From the NCBI GenBank assembly GCA_023375785.1, contig SZWC01008576.1, positions 9,188 through 73,187 of the forward strand: 64,000 nt of DNA, read 5' to 3'. Of this stretch, positions 32,461 through 45,675 are shown piece after piece. Both the position numbers and the translations under genes were made by a program. Each line of letters starts with the position of its first letter. Positions within the stretch are counted from its first letter, which is position 1. The notes below the pieces were generated by a model. The model worked only from the letters and a program-made list of their open reading frames with translations. It was not told where the DNA came from and ran no database searches. Origin of the DNA: Penium margaritaceum. Its lineage: Eukaryota > Streptophyta > Zygnematophyceae > Desmidiales > Peniaceae.

Positions 32461-35400
32461 AGTGCGTGTAAGTGTGTGTAAGTGCGTTTAAGTGCGTGTA
32501 AGTGCATGTAAGTACGTGCAAGTACGTGTAAGTGCGTCTAAGTGTGTGTAAGTACGTATAAGTGTGTGTAAGTGCATGTAAGTGTGTGTAAGTGTGGTTT
32601 AAGTGTGTGTAAGTTCGTGTAAGTGTGTGTAAGTGCGTACAAGTGTGTGTAAGTGCATGTATGTGTGCGTAAGTGCGTATAAGTGCGTGTAAATGTGTGT
32701 AAGTGTGTGTAAGTATGTGTTACTGCGTCTAAGTGAGTGTAGAAGTGTATAAGTGTGTGTAAGTGTGTGTAAGTGCGTGTAAGTGCGTGTAAGTGCGTGT
32801 AAGTATGTGTAAATGCGTGTAAGTGTGTGTAAGTGTGTGTGAGTGTATGTGAGTATGTATAAGTATGTGTAAGTGCGTGTAAGGTGGTGTAAGAGCGTGT
32901 AAGAATGTGGAAGTCTGTGTAAATGCATGTAAGTGCGTGTAAGTGCGTATAAGTGCATGTAAGTGTGTGTAAGTTCATGTAAGTGCATGTAAGTGCGTGT
33001 AAGTGTGTGTAAGTACGTGTAAGTGCTTGCAAGTGCGTGTAAGTGCATGTAAGTGCATTTAAATGCATGTAAGTGCGTGTAAGTGCGTGTAAGTGCGTGT
33101 AAGTGTGTATAAGTATGTGTAAGTGTGTGTAAGGTGGTGTAAGAGCGTGTAAGAGTGTGTAAGTACGTGTAAGTGCGTGTAAGTGCGTGTAAGTGTGTAT
33201 AAGTATGTGTAAGTGTGTGTAAGGTGGTGTAAGAGCGTGTAAGAGTGTGTAAGTACGTGTGAGTGCGTGTAAGTACGTGTAAGTATGTATAAGTGCATGT
33301 CAGTTTGAGTAAGCTTGTGTAAGTACGTGTAAGTGCGTGTAACTGCGTATAAGTACGTGCAAGTACGTGTAAGTACGTGTAAGTGTAGGAAAGGGTGTGT
33401 AAGTATGTGTAAGTGTGTGTAAGTGCGTGTATGTGCGTGTAATTGTGTGTACGTGTGTGTAAGTGCGTGTGAGTATGTGTATGTGCCTGTAAGTACATGT
33501 AAGTTCGTCTATGTGTAAGTGCGTGTAAGTGCGTGTAAGTGCGTGTAAGTGTGTGTAAGTGCATGGAAGTACGTGTAAGTACATGTAAGTACGTATAAGT
33601 GCGTGTAAGTGTGTGTTAGTGCGTATAAGTGCGTGTAAGTGCGTGTAAGTGTGTGTAAGTGCGTGTAAGTACGTGTAAACTCGTGTAAGTGAATGTAAGT
33701 TTGTATAAGTGCGTGTAAGTATGTGTAAGTGCGTGTATGTGCGTGTAAGTGTGTGTAAGTGCGTGTAAGTGCGTGTAAGTGTGTGTAAGTAGGTATAAGT
33801 GTGTGTAAGTGCATGTAAGTGCGTGTAAGTGCGTGTAAGTGCATGTGAGTGTGTGTAAGTGCGTGTAAGTGCGTGTAAGTGTGTGTAAGTAGGTATAAGT
33901 GTGTGTAAGTGCATGTAAGTGCGTGTAAGTGCGTGTAAGTGCATGTGAGTGTGTGTAAGTGCGTGTAAGTGTGTGTTAGTACGTATAATTGCGTATAAGA
34001 GCGTGTAAGTGCATGCAAGTGCGTGTAAGCACGGTCTAAGTTCGTGTAAGTGAGTGTAAGTGTATGTAAGTTTGTGTAGGTTCATGTAAGTGCGTGTGAG
34101 TGTGTGTAAGTGCATGTAAGTGCGTGTAAGTGAGTGTAAGTCCGTGTAGGTACGTCTAAGTGCAGTTTAAGTTTGTGTGAGTATGTGTAAGTGCGTGGAA
34201 GTGCATGAAAGTATGTGTAAGTGCGTGCAAGTGCGTGCAAGTACGTTTAGGTATGTGTAAGTGCGTGTAAGTATGTGTAAGTTTGTGTAAGTACGTATAA
34301 GTACGTGTAAGTGCGTGTAGTATGTGTAAGTACGTGTAAGTACGTGTAAGTGCAAGTAAGTGCGTGTAAGTACGTGTAAGTGCATGTAAGTGCGTGTAAG
34401 TGCGTATAAGTGCGTGTAAGTGCGTGTAAATATGTATAAGTACGTGTAAGTGCGTGTAGTATGTGTAAGTACGTGTAAGTACGTGTAAGTGCAAGTAAGT
34501 GCGTGTAAGTACGTGTAAGTGCATGTAAGCACGTGTAAGTGCGTGTAAGTTCGTGTAAGTGCATATAAGTGCGTGTAAGTGCGTGTAAGTGCATGTTAGT
34601 GCATCTAAGTGCGTCTAAGTGCGTGCAAGTGCAGTTTAAGTGGGTGTTATTTTGTGTAAGTTTGTGTAAGTGCGTATAAGTGCGTGTACGTGCATGTAAG
34701 TGAGTGTAAGTGCGACTAAGTGCGTGCAAGTACGTGTAAGTGCGTGTAAGTGTGTATAAGTGCGTGCAAGTGCTTGTAAGCGCGTGTTAGTGTGTGTATG
34801 TGTGTGTAAGTGCGTGTAAGTATGTGTAAGTGCGTGTAAGTGCATGTAAGTGCATGTAGGTGCGTGTAGGTACATGTAAGTGCGTGTAAGTGCGTGTAAG
34901 TATGCGTACGTGTGTGTAAGTGCGTATAAGTGCATGTTAGTATGTATAAGTGCGTCTAAGTGCATGTAAGTGCATGTAAGTGCGTGTAAGTGCCTATAAG
35001 TGCGTGTGCATACGTGTAAGTGTGTGTAAGTGCGTGTAAGTGCATTTTAGTATGTGCAAGTATGTGTAGAAGCGAGTAAGTACGTGTAAGTTTGTGTAAG
35101 AGCATGTAAGTACGTGTAAGTTTGTGTAAGAGCATGTAAGTACGTGTAACTGTATGTAAGTGCGTGGAAGTGTGTGTAAGTGTATATAAGTGTGTGTAAG
35201 TGCATGTAAGTACGAGTAAGTGCGTGTAAGTGCGTGTAAGTATGTATAGGTGCATGTAAGTACGTGTAAGTGTGTATACATACGTGTCAGTGCATGTAAG
35301 TGCGTGTAACTGTGTGTAAGTACGTGTAAGTTTGTGTAAGTGCATATAAATGCGTGTAAGTACGCGTAAGTGTGTGTAAGTCCGTATAAGTATGTAGAAG

Positions 35401-35770
35401 TGCATTTAAGGTCGTGTAAGAGCGTGTAAGAGTGTATAAGTGCGTATAAGTGCGTGTGAGTACGTGTAAGTGCGTGTAAGTGCGTGTAAGTACGTGTTAG
35501 TGCGTGTAAGTGTGTGTAACTATGTGTAAGTGCGTGTAAGTACGTGTAAGTACGTGTAAGTATGTCTAAGTATGTGTAAGTTTGTGTAAGTTCCTGTAAG
35601 TGTGTGAAAGTGTGTGTAAGTGCGTGTAAGTGCGTGTAAGTGCGTGTAAGTGTGTGTAAGTGCGTGTAAGTGCGTGTAAGTGCGTGTAAATATGTATAAG
35701 TACGTGTAAGTGCGTGTAAGTGCGTGTAAGTACGTATAAGTGCGTGTAAGTGTGTGTAAGTGCGTGTAAG

Positions 35771-36010
35771 TACGTGTAAGTACGTGTAAGTATGTCTAAG
35801 TATGTGTAAGTTTGTGTAAGTTCGTGTAAGTGTGTGTAAGTGCGTGTAAGTACGTGTAAGTACGTGTAAGTATGTCTAAGTATGTGTAAGTTTGTGTAAG
35901 TTCGTGTAAGTGTGTGTAAGTGCGTGTAAGTACGTGTAAGTACGTGTAAGTATGTCTAAGTATGTGTAAGTTTGTGTAAGTTCGTGTAAGTGTGTGTAAG
36001 TGCGTGTAAG
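35771..36010. repeat. 80-bp higher-order repeat, 3 copies
   Basis: Eight decamers with landmark TATGTCTAAGTATG repeat exactly at 35791, 35871 and 35951. A related partial copy stands upstream at about 35541-35600. Confidence 0.85.
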
Positions 36011-37450
36011 TACGTGTAAGTGCGTGTAAGTACGTGTAAGTGCGTGTAAGTACGTGTAAGTGTGTGTAAGTGAATGTAAGTTCGTGTAAGTGGGTGTAAG
36101 TGCGTGTAAGTGCGTGTAAGTGCGTGTAAGTGTGTGTAAGTGCGTGTAAGTTCATGTAAGTGTATGTAAGTACGAGTATGGGTGTAAGTGTGTGTAAGTG
36201 TGTGTAAGTGCGTGTAAGTATGTGTTTGTTTGTGTAAGGGAATGTAAGTTCATGTAAGTGTGTTTAAGTGTGTGTAAGTACATATATGTGCATGGAAGTA
36301 TGTATAAGTGCGTGTAAGTACGTGTAAGTCTGTGTAAGTGTGTATAAGTGCGTGTAAGTACATGTAACTACGTGCAAGTGTGTGTAAGTGTATGTAAGTG
36401 TGTGTACGTACGTGTAAGTGCATGTAAGTGCGTGTGAGTATAGTTCAAGTTTGTGTTAGTGCATGTAAGTGCGTGTAAGTGCGTGTAAGTATGTGTAAGT
36501 GCGTGTAAGTGCGTATACATGCGTGTAAGTGCAGTTTAAGTGGGTATAATTTTGTGTAAGTTTGTATAAGTGCATGTAAGTGCGTATAAGTGCATGTAAG
36601 TGCGTGTAAGTACGTGTAAGTGCGTGTAAGTACATGTAAGTGTGTGTACGTGCGTATAACTACGTGTAAGTGTGTGCAAGTGCGTGTAAGAGTGTGTTTT
36701 AGTGCATATAAGTGTATGTAAGTGCGTGTAAGTGCGTGTAAGTGCGTATAAGTGTGTTTAAGTGTGTGTGGGTGTGTGTAGGTGTGTGTAAGTATGTGTA
36801 AGTGTTTGTAAGTGTGTATAAGTGCATATACATGCATCTAAGTACGTGTAAGTGCATGTAAGTGCGTGTAAGTATGTGTAAGTGCATGTAAGTGCGTATA
36901 CGTGCGTGTAAGTATGTCTGAGTACGTCTAAGTACGTGTTAGTGCGTGTGAGTGCGTGTAAGAGCGTGTAAGAGCGTGTGAGTGCATGTAAGTGCGTGTA
37001 AGTGCGGTTGAAGTTCGTGTAAGTGAGTGTAAGTGCGTGTAAGTACGTGTAAAGGCGTGTAAGTGCGTGTAAGTGTGTGTAAGTTCTAAAAGTGCGTGAA
37101 AGTGTGTATAAGTGCGTGTACGTGCGTGTAATTGCATGTAAGTGTAGTTTAAGTTCGTGTAAGTGCGTGTAAGTACGTATAAGTATGTATAAGTGCGTGT
37201 AAGTGCGTATAAGTATGTGTAAATGCGTGTAAGTGCGTGTAAGTGCATGTAAGTGCGTGTAAGTTCGTATAAGTGCGTTTAAGTGCGTGTAAGTGCGTGT
37301 AAGTGCATGTAAGTGCGTCTAAGTGAGTGTAAGTGTGTGTAAGTGTAGTTTAAGTGGGTGTTATTTTGTGTAAGTTCGTGTAAGTGCGTGTAAGTGCGTG
37401 TAAGTGCATGTAAGTGAGTGTAAGTGCGACTAAGTGCGTGTAAGTACATG

Positions 37451-37705
37451 TAAGTGCGTGTAAGTACGTATAAGTATGTATAAGTGCGTGTAAGTACGTA
37501 TAAGTATGTATAAGTGCGTGTAAGTACGTATAAGTATGTATAAGTGCGTGTAAGTACGTATAAGTATGTATAAGTGCGTGTAAGTACGTATAAGTATGTA
37601 TAAGTGCGTGTAAGTACGTATAAGTATGTATAAGTGCGTGTAAGTACGTATAAGTATGTATAAGTGCGTGTAAGTACGTATAAGTATGTATAAGTGCGTG
37701 TAAGT
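37451..37705. repeat. 30-bp higher-order repeat, about 8.4 copies
   Basis: The unit TAAGTGCGTG-TAAGTACGTA-TAAGTATGTA repeats perfectly. Because 30 is divisible by three, it keeps one minus-strand frame. The array is flanked by direct copies of an 85-bp segment (about 37391-37475 and 37731-37815, landmark GTGCGACTAAG). Confidence 0.9.
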
Positions 37706-39490
37706 GCGTATAAGTATGTGTAAATGCGTGTAAGTGCGTGTAAGTGCATGTAAGTGAGTGTAAGTGCGACTAAGTGCGTGTAAGTACATGTAAGTGCGTG
37801 TAAGTACGTATAAGTACGTACACGTGCATGTAAGTGTGTGTTAGTGTGTGTATGTGTATGTAAGTGTGTGTAAGTGTATGTAAGTGTGTATAAGTGCGTG
37901 TAAGTACATGAAGGTACATGTTGGTGCGTGTAAGTGTGTGTAAGTATGTATAAGTGCGTGTAAGTACGTATAAGTGTGTGTAAGTATGTATAAGTACATA
38001 TAAGTACATGTAAGTGCGTCTTAGTGTGTGTAAGTGCGTGTAAGTGCGTGTAAGTGCGTGTAAGTGCGTGTAAGTGCGTATAAGTGTGGTTTAAGCATGT
38101 GTAAGTTCGTGTAATTGCGTGTTATTGCGTACAAGTGTGTGTAAGTGTGTGCAAGTGTGTGTAAGTTCGTGTATGTGTGTGTAAGTGTGTGTAAGTGCAT
38201 GTAAGTGCGTGTAAGTACGTGTAAGTGTATGTAGAAGTGTGTAAGTGCGTGGAAGTGCGTGTAAGAGCATGTAAGTGCGTGTAAATGCATGTAAGTACAT
38301 GTAAGTGCGTGTAAGTGCTTATAAGTGCGTGTAAGTGCCTGTAAGTGTGTGTTAGTGTGAATAAGTGTGTGTAAGTGCATGTAACTACGTGTAAGTATGT
38401 GTAAGTTTGTGTAAGTGAATATAAGTTCGTATAAGTGCGTGTAAGTGTGTATAAGTGCGTGTAAGTGCGTGTAAGTGCGTGTAATGGTGTGTAAGTGTGT
38501 GTAAGTGCGAGTATGGGTGTAAGTGTGTGTAATTGTGTGTAAGTGCGTGTAAGTACGTGTTAGTTTGTGTAAGTGAATGTAAGTTCGTGGAAGTGCGTGT
38601 CTGTGTGTGTAAGTGCGTATAAGTGCGTGTAAGTATGTGTAAGTGCGTGTAAGTGTGTATAAGTGTGTATAAGTTCATGTAAGTGCGTGTAAGTGCATGT
38701 ACATACGTGTAAGTGTGTGTAAGTACATGTAAGTGTGTGTAAGTGTGTGTAAGTGCGTGTAAGTACGTGTTAGTGCGTGTGAGTGCGTGTAAGAGCGTGT
38801 AATTGCATGTAAGTGTGTGTAAGTGCAGTTTAAGTTCGTGTAAGTGCGTGTAAGTGTGTATAAGTGCAGTTAAAGTTTGTATAAGTGCAGGTAAGTACGT
38901 GTAAGTGCGTGCAAGTATGTGTAAGTGTGTATACGTGCGTATAAGTACGTGTAAGTGCAGTTTAAGTGGGTATAATCTTGTGTAAGTTTGTGTAAGTGCG
39001 TGTAAGTGCGTGTAAGTGCGTGTAAGTGCGTGTAAGTATGTGTAAGTGTGTGTAAGTACGTATAAGTGCGTGTAAGTATGTGCAAGTGCGTGTAATAGTG
39101 TGTTTTAGTGCATGTAAGTGCGTATAAGTACGTGTAAGTACGTGTAAGTATGTGTTAGTACGTGTAGGTATGTGTAGGTGTGTGTAAGTGCGTGTAAGTA
39201 CGTGTAAGTGTATGTAAGTGTGTATATATGCGTCTAAGTGCGTGTAAGTGCGTGTAAATACGTGTAAGTATGTGTAAGTGCGTGTAAGTGCGTATGAGTA
39301 CATTTAAGTATGTGTAAGTGCGTCTAAGTGCGTGTTAGTGCACGTGAGTGCGTGTAAGAGCATATAAGTGCGTGTAAGTGCGTGTAAGTATGTGTAAATG
39401 CGTGTAAGTGTGTGTAAGTACGTGCAAGTGCGTGTAAGTGCGTGTACGTTTGTGTCCGTGTGTGTAAGTGCATGTAATTGCATGTAAGTA

Positions 39491-39600
39491 CGTGTAAGTA
39501 CGTGTAAGTACGTGTAAGTACGTGTAAGTACGTGTAAGTACGTGTAAGTACGTGTAAGTACGTGTAAGTACGTGTAAGTACGTGTAAGTACGTGTAAGTA
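39491..39600. repeat. Perfect 10-bp repeat run, 11 copies
   Basis: CGTGTAAGTA repeats eleven times with no variation, the longest homogeneous run of single decamers I noticed. It is bounded on both sides by CATG-type variants, and a similar flank (CATGTAATTGCATG) stands on each side. Confidence 0.92.
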
Positions 39601-42600
39601 CATGAAAGTATGTGTAAGTGCATGTAATTGCATGTAAGTACGTGTAAGTACATGAAAGTATGTGTAAGTGCAAGTAAGTGCATGTAAGTACGTGTAAGTA
39701 CGTGTAAGTACGTGTAAGTTCATGTAAGTGCGTGTAAGTGCATGTAAATATGTGTAAGTGTGTAAGTGCGTATAAGTGCGGTTTAAGTTTGTGTAAGTGC
39801 GTGTAAGTGCATGTAACTGCGTATAAGTGCGTATAAGTGTGTGTAAATATGTGTAAGTGTGTGTTAGTGCGTGTAAGTGCGTGTAAGTGCATGTAAGTGG
39901 GTATAAGTACGTGTAAGTGTGTGTAAGTGCGTGTAAGTGCGTGTAAGTACGTGTAAGTACGTGTTAGTGCATATAAGTGCATGTAAGTGCGTGCAAGTGC
40001 GTGTAAGTGTGGTTTAAGTACGTGTAAGTTTGTATAAGTGCGTGTAAGTGTGTAAGTTTGTGTAAGTGCGAGTAAGTACGTATAAGTGCGTGTAAGTACG
40101 TATAAGTGCATGTAAGTACGTGTAAGTTTGTATAAGTGCGTGTAAGTGTGTAAGTTTGTGTAAGTGCGAGTAAGTACGTATAAGTGCGTGTAAGTACGTA
40201 TAAGTGCATGTAAGTGCGTGTAAGTGCGTGTGAGTGCATGTAAGTGCGTATAAGTGTGTGTAAGTGTGTGTAAGTACGTGTAAGTGCATGTAAGTGCGTG
40301 TTAGTGCGTGTAAGTACATGTAAGTGCGTGGAAGTGGGTGTATGTGTGTGTAAGTGCATGTAAGTACGTGTAAGTGCGCATAAGTGTGTATTAGTGTGTG
40401 TAGGTACGTGTAGGTATGTGTAAGTGCGTATAAGTGTGTGTAAGTGCGTGTAAGTGTGTGTTAGTGCGTGTAAGTGCGTGTAAGTGCATGTAAGTGCGTG
40501 TAAGTGTGGTTGAAGTGCATGTAAGTTCGTGTAAGTGCATGTAAGTGCGTACAAGGGTGTGTAAGTGCATGTAAGTGTGTGTAAGCGCGTATAAGTGCGT
40601 GTGAATGCGTGTAGGTGCGTGTAAGTACGTGTTACTGCATCTAAGTGTGTGTAAAAGTGTGTAAGTGTGTGTAAGTGCGTGTAAGTGTGTGTAAGTGTGT
40701 GTAAGTGTGTGTAAGTGTGTATAAGTGCGTGTAAGTGCGTGTGAGTGCATGTGAGTGTGCGTAAGTATGTGTAAGTGCGTGTAAGGTGGTGTAAGAGCGT
40801 GTAAGAGTGTGGAAGTCTTTGTAAGTGCATGTAAGTGCGTATATGTGCATATAAGTGTATGTAAGTGTGTGTAAGTTCATGTAAGTGCATGTAAGTGCGT
40901 GTAAGTGCGTGTACGTACGTGTAAGTACGTGTAAGTGCGTGTCAGTGCATGTAAGTGCGTGCAAGGTGGTATAAGAGCGTATAAGAGTGTGTAAGTGCGT
41001 GTAAGTGCGTGTAAGTACGTATAAGTATGTGTAAGTGCATGTGAGTGTGTGTAAGTTCGTGTAAGTACGTGTAAGTGCGTGTAAGTGCGTATAAGTGCGT
41101 GCAAGTATGTGTATGTACGTGTAAGTGTAAGAAAGGGCGTGAAAGTATGTGTAAGTGTGTGTAAGTGCGTGTAAGTGCGTGTAACTGTGTGTACGTGTGT
41201 GTAAGTGTGTGTAAGTACGTGAAAGTGCGTGTAAGTGTGTGTAAGTACATGGAAGTGCGTGTAAGTTTAAGTAAGTGTAAGTACGTGTAAGTACGTGTAA
41301 GTGCGTGTAAGTGTGTGTTAGTGCGTATAAGTGCGTGTAAGTACGTGTAAGTGTGTGTAAGTGCGTGTAAGTACGTGTAAGTGCGTGTAAGTGTGTGTTA
41401 GTGCGTATAAGTGCGTGTAAGTACGTGTAAGTGTGTGTAAGTGCGTGTAAGTACGTGTAAACTCGTGTAAGTGAATGTAAGTTTGTGTAAGTGCGTATAA
41501 GTACGTGTAAGTGCGTGTAAGTGCGTGTAAGTGCGTGTAAGTGCGTGTAAGTGCGTGTAAGTGTGAGTAAGTAGGTATAAGTGTGTGTAAGTGCATGTAA
41601 GTGCGTGTAAGTGCGTGTAAGTGCGTGTAAGTGCGTGTAAGTACGTGTTAGTACGTATAAAAGCATATACGTGCGTACAAGAGCGTGTAAGTGCATGTAA
41701 GTGCGTGTAAGCACGGTCTGAGTTCGTGTGAGTGTAAGTGTATGTAAGTTCGTGTAAGTTCATGTAAGTGCGTGTACATGCGTGTAAGTGCATGTAAGCG
41801 CGTGTAAGTGCGTGTAAGTCCGTGTAAGTACTTCTAAGTATAGTTTAAGTTCGGGTGAGTACATGTAAGTGTGTGTAAGTGCATGAAAGTATGTGTAAGT
41901 GCGTGTAAGTATGTATAAGTGCATTTAAGTATGTGTAAGTGTGTGTAAGTGCGTGGAAGTTTGTGTAAGTATGTATAAGTGCGTGTAAGTGCGTGTAGCA
42001 TGTCTAAGTACATGTAAGTACGTGTAAGTGCAATTAAGTACGTGTAAGTACGTGTAAGTGCATGTAAGCACGTGTAAGTGCGTGTAAGTTTGTGTAAGTG
42101 CGTGTAAGTGCATGTAAGTGCGTGTAAGTGCATGTAAGTGCATCTAAGTGCGTGTAAGTACGTGTAAGTGCATGTAAGCACGTGTAAGTGCGTGTAAGTT
42201 TGTGTAAGTGCGTGTAAGTGCATGTAAGTGCGTGTAAGTGCATGTAAGTGCATCTAAGTGCGTGTAAGTACGTCTAAGTGCAGTTTAAGTTGGTGTTATT
42301 TTGTGTAAGTTTCTCTAAGTGTGTATAAGTGCGTGTAAGTGCATGTAAGTGAGTGTAAGTGAGACTAAGTGCGTGTAAGTATGTGTAAGTGTGTGTAAGT
42401 ACGTATAAGTGCGTGCAAGTACGTGTAAGTGCGTGGTAGTGTGTGTAAGTGTGTGTAAGTGTGTGTAAGTGCGTGTAAGTGTGTGTAAGTGCGTGTAAGT
42501 GCATGTAGGTACGTGTAGGTACGTGTAAGTCCGTGTAAGTGCGTGTAAGTACGTGTAAGTGCGTGTAAGTGTGTATAAGTGCGTATAAGTGCATGTAAGT

Positions 42601-43009
42601 ATGTGTAGGCGTGTCTAAGTGTGTGTAAGTGCATGTAAGTGCGTGTAAGTGCCTGTACGTGTGTATAAATGTGGTTTAAGTATGTGTAAGTTCGTATAAT
42701 TGCGTGTAAGTGCATACAAGTGTGTGTAAGTACGTGTAAGTGCGTTTAAGTGCGTGTAAGTGCATGTAAGTGCGTGTAAGTGCGTGTGTGTACGTGTAAG
42801 TGTGTGTAAGTGCGTGTAAGTGCGTGTATGTGCGTGTGTGTACGTGTAAGTACGTGTAAGTGCGTGTAAGAGCATGTAAGTGCGTGTAACTGTATGTAAG
42901 TGTGTGTAAGTGTGTGTAAGTGTGTATAAGTACGTGTAAGTGCATGTAAGTATGTGTAAGTGTGTGTCAGTGTGTGTAAGTGTGTGTAAGTGTGTGTAAG
43001 TGCGTGTAA

Positions 43010-43200
43010 GTGCGTATAAGTGCGTGTATGTATGTGTAAGTACGTGTGAGTGCGTGTAAGTATATGTAAGTGCGTGTAAGTACGTGTAAGTGTGTGTAAG
43101 TGCGTGTAAGTGCGTATAAGTGCGTGTATGTATGTGTAAGTACGTGTGAGTGCGTGTAAGTATATGTAAGTGCGTGTAAGTACGTGTAAGTGTGTATACG
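43010..43200. repeat. 100-bp duplication in the array
   Basis: A 90-bp string with landmarks GTGTATGTATG, GTACGTGTGAG and GTATATGTAAG appears at about 43012 and again at about 43112. Confidence 0.65.
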
Positions 43201-44799
43201 TACGTGTCAGTACATGTAAGTCCGTGGAAGTGTGTGTAAGTACGTGTAAGTTTGTGTAAGTGCGTATAAATACGTGTACGTACATCTAAGTGTGTGTAAG
43301 TACGCATAAGTACATGGGAGTGCGTGTAAGGTTGTGTAAGAGCGTGTAAGAGCGTATAAGTGCATATAAGTACGTATAAGTGCGTGTAGGTACGTGTAAG
43401 TGTGTGTAAGTGTGTGTAAGCACGTGTAAGTGCATGTAAGTACGTATAAGTGCGTGTAAGTATGTGTAAGTTCGTGTAAGTGTGTGTAAGTTCCTGTAAG
43501 TGCGTGTAAGTGTGTGTAAGTACATGTAAGTGCGTGTAAGGGCGTGTAAGTGTGTGTAAGTACGTGTAAGTGCATGTAAGTGTGTGTAAATATGTATAAG
43601 TACATGTAAGTGCGTGTAAGGCCGTATCAGTGCATGTAAGTGCGTGTAAGTGCGTGTAAGTGCGTCTAAGTACGTGTAAGTGCGTGTAAGTGCGTGTAAG
43701 TGCGTAAAAGTGCGTATAAGTGCCTGTAAGTACGTGTAAGTGCGTGTAAGTGTGTGTAAGTGCGTGTAAGTACGTGTAAGTTTATGTAAGTGAATGTAAG
43801 TTCGTGTAAGTAGGTGTAAGTACGAATAAGTGCGTGTAAGTGCGTGTAAGTGCGTGTAAGTGCGTGTAAGTTCATGTAAGTGCGTGTAAGTACGAGTATG
43901 GGTGTAAGTGCGTGTAAGTGCGTGTAAGTACCTGTTAGTTTTTATAAGTGAATGTAAGTTTGTGTAAGTGCTGTAAGTGCGTGTAAGTGCGTATAAGTGC
44001 GTGTAAGTACGTGTAAGTGCGTATAAGTGCGTGTAAGTCTGTGTAAGTGTGTGTAAGTGCGTGTAAGTGCATGTAAGTATGTGCAAGTGTGTATAAGTGC
44101 ATGTAAGTGTATGTACGTACGTGTAAGTGCGTGTAAGTGCGTGTTAGTGCGTGTGAGTGCGTGTATGTGTGGTTTAAGTTCGTGTAAGTGCAGGTTAGTT
44201 CGTGTAAGTGCGTGTAAGTATGTGTAAGTACGTGTAAGTGCGTATATGTGCGTGTAAGTGCAGTTTAAGCGGGTGTAATCTTGTGTAAGTTTGTATAAGT
44301 GCGTGTAAGTGCATGTAAGTGCATGTAAGTGCGTGTAAGTGTGTGTAAGTGCGTGTAAGTACGTGTAAGTGTGTGTAAGTATGTATAAGTGCGTGTAAGT
44401 GTGTGCAAGTGCGTGTACGAGTGTATTTTAGTGCATATAAGTGTATGTAAGTACGTGTAAGTGCGTGTAAGTACGTGTAAGTGTGTGTAAGTGCGTGTGG
44501 GTGTGTGTACGTGTGTGTAAGTGCGTGTAAGTGTGTGTAAGTTTGTGTAAGTGCGTATACATGCGTCTAAGTACGTGTAAGTGTTTGTCAGTGCGTGTAA
44601 GTACGTGTAAGTGCCTGTAAGTGCGTATAAGTACGTGTAAGTATGTGTAAGTGCGTCTAAGTGCGTGTTAGTACGTGTGAGTGTGTGTAAGGGCGTGTAA
44701 GTGCATGTAAGTGCGTGTAAGTGCAGTTTAAGTTTGTGTAAGTGAGTGTACGTACGTGTAAGTACGTATAAAGTCGTGTAAGTGTGTGTAAGTGTGTGT

Positions 44800-45675
44800 A
44801 AGTACAAAAAGTACGTGTATTTGCGTATAAGTGCGTATAAGTGCGTGTAAGTGTGTGTAAGTGTAGTTTAAGTTCGTGTGAGTGCATGTAAGTGCGTGTA
44901 AGTATGTATAAGTGCGTGTAAGTGCGTGTAAGTATGTGTAAATGCGTGTAAGTACGTGTAAGTGCATGTAAGTGCGTGTAAGTTCGTGTAAGTGTATGTA
45001 AGTGCATGTAAGTGCGTCTAAGTGTGTAGTATGTGTAAGTGTAGTTTAAGTGGGTGTTATTTTGTGTAAGTTCGGATAAGTGCGTGGAAGTACGTGTAAG
45101 TGCATGTAAGTGAGTGTAAGTGCGACTAAGTGCGTGTAAGTACATGTAAGTGCGTGTAAGTACGTATAAGTGCGTACAAGTGCATGTAAGTGTGTGTCAG
45201 TGTGTGTATGTGTGTGTAAGTGCGTGTAAGTGTGTGTAAGTACTAAAAGTACGTGTATTTGCGTATAAGTGCGTATAAGTGCGTGTTAGTGTGTGTAAGT
45301 GTAGTTTAAGTTCGTGTAAGTGCGTGTAAGTGCGTGTAAGTATGTATAAGTGCGTGTAAGTGCGTGTAAGTATGTGTAAATGCGTGTAAGTACGTGTAAG
45401 TGCATGTAAGTGCGTGTAAGTTCGTGTAAGTGTATGTAAGTGCATGTAAGTGCGTCTAAGTGTGTAGTATGTGTAAGTGTAGTATAAGTGGGTGTTATTT
45501 TGTGTAAGTTTGGATAAGTGCGTGGAAGTACGTGTAAGTGCATGTAAGTGAGTGTAAGTGCGACTAAGTGCGTGTAAGTACATGTAAGTGCGAGTAAGTA
45601 CGTATAAGTGCGCACAAGTGCATGTAAGTGTGTGTCAGTGTGTGTATGTGTGTGTAAGTGCGTGTAAGTGTGTGT
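44800..45675. repeat. 438-bp tandem duplication in the array
   Basis: GTACGTGTATTTGCG occurs at 44811 and 45249, GTGTAGTATGTG at 45023 and 45462, and CATGTAAGTGTGTGTCAG at about 45181 and 45619, all at an offset of about 438. The copies differ at scattered positions, so this duplication is older than the perfect higher-order repeats. Confidence 0.8.
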
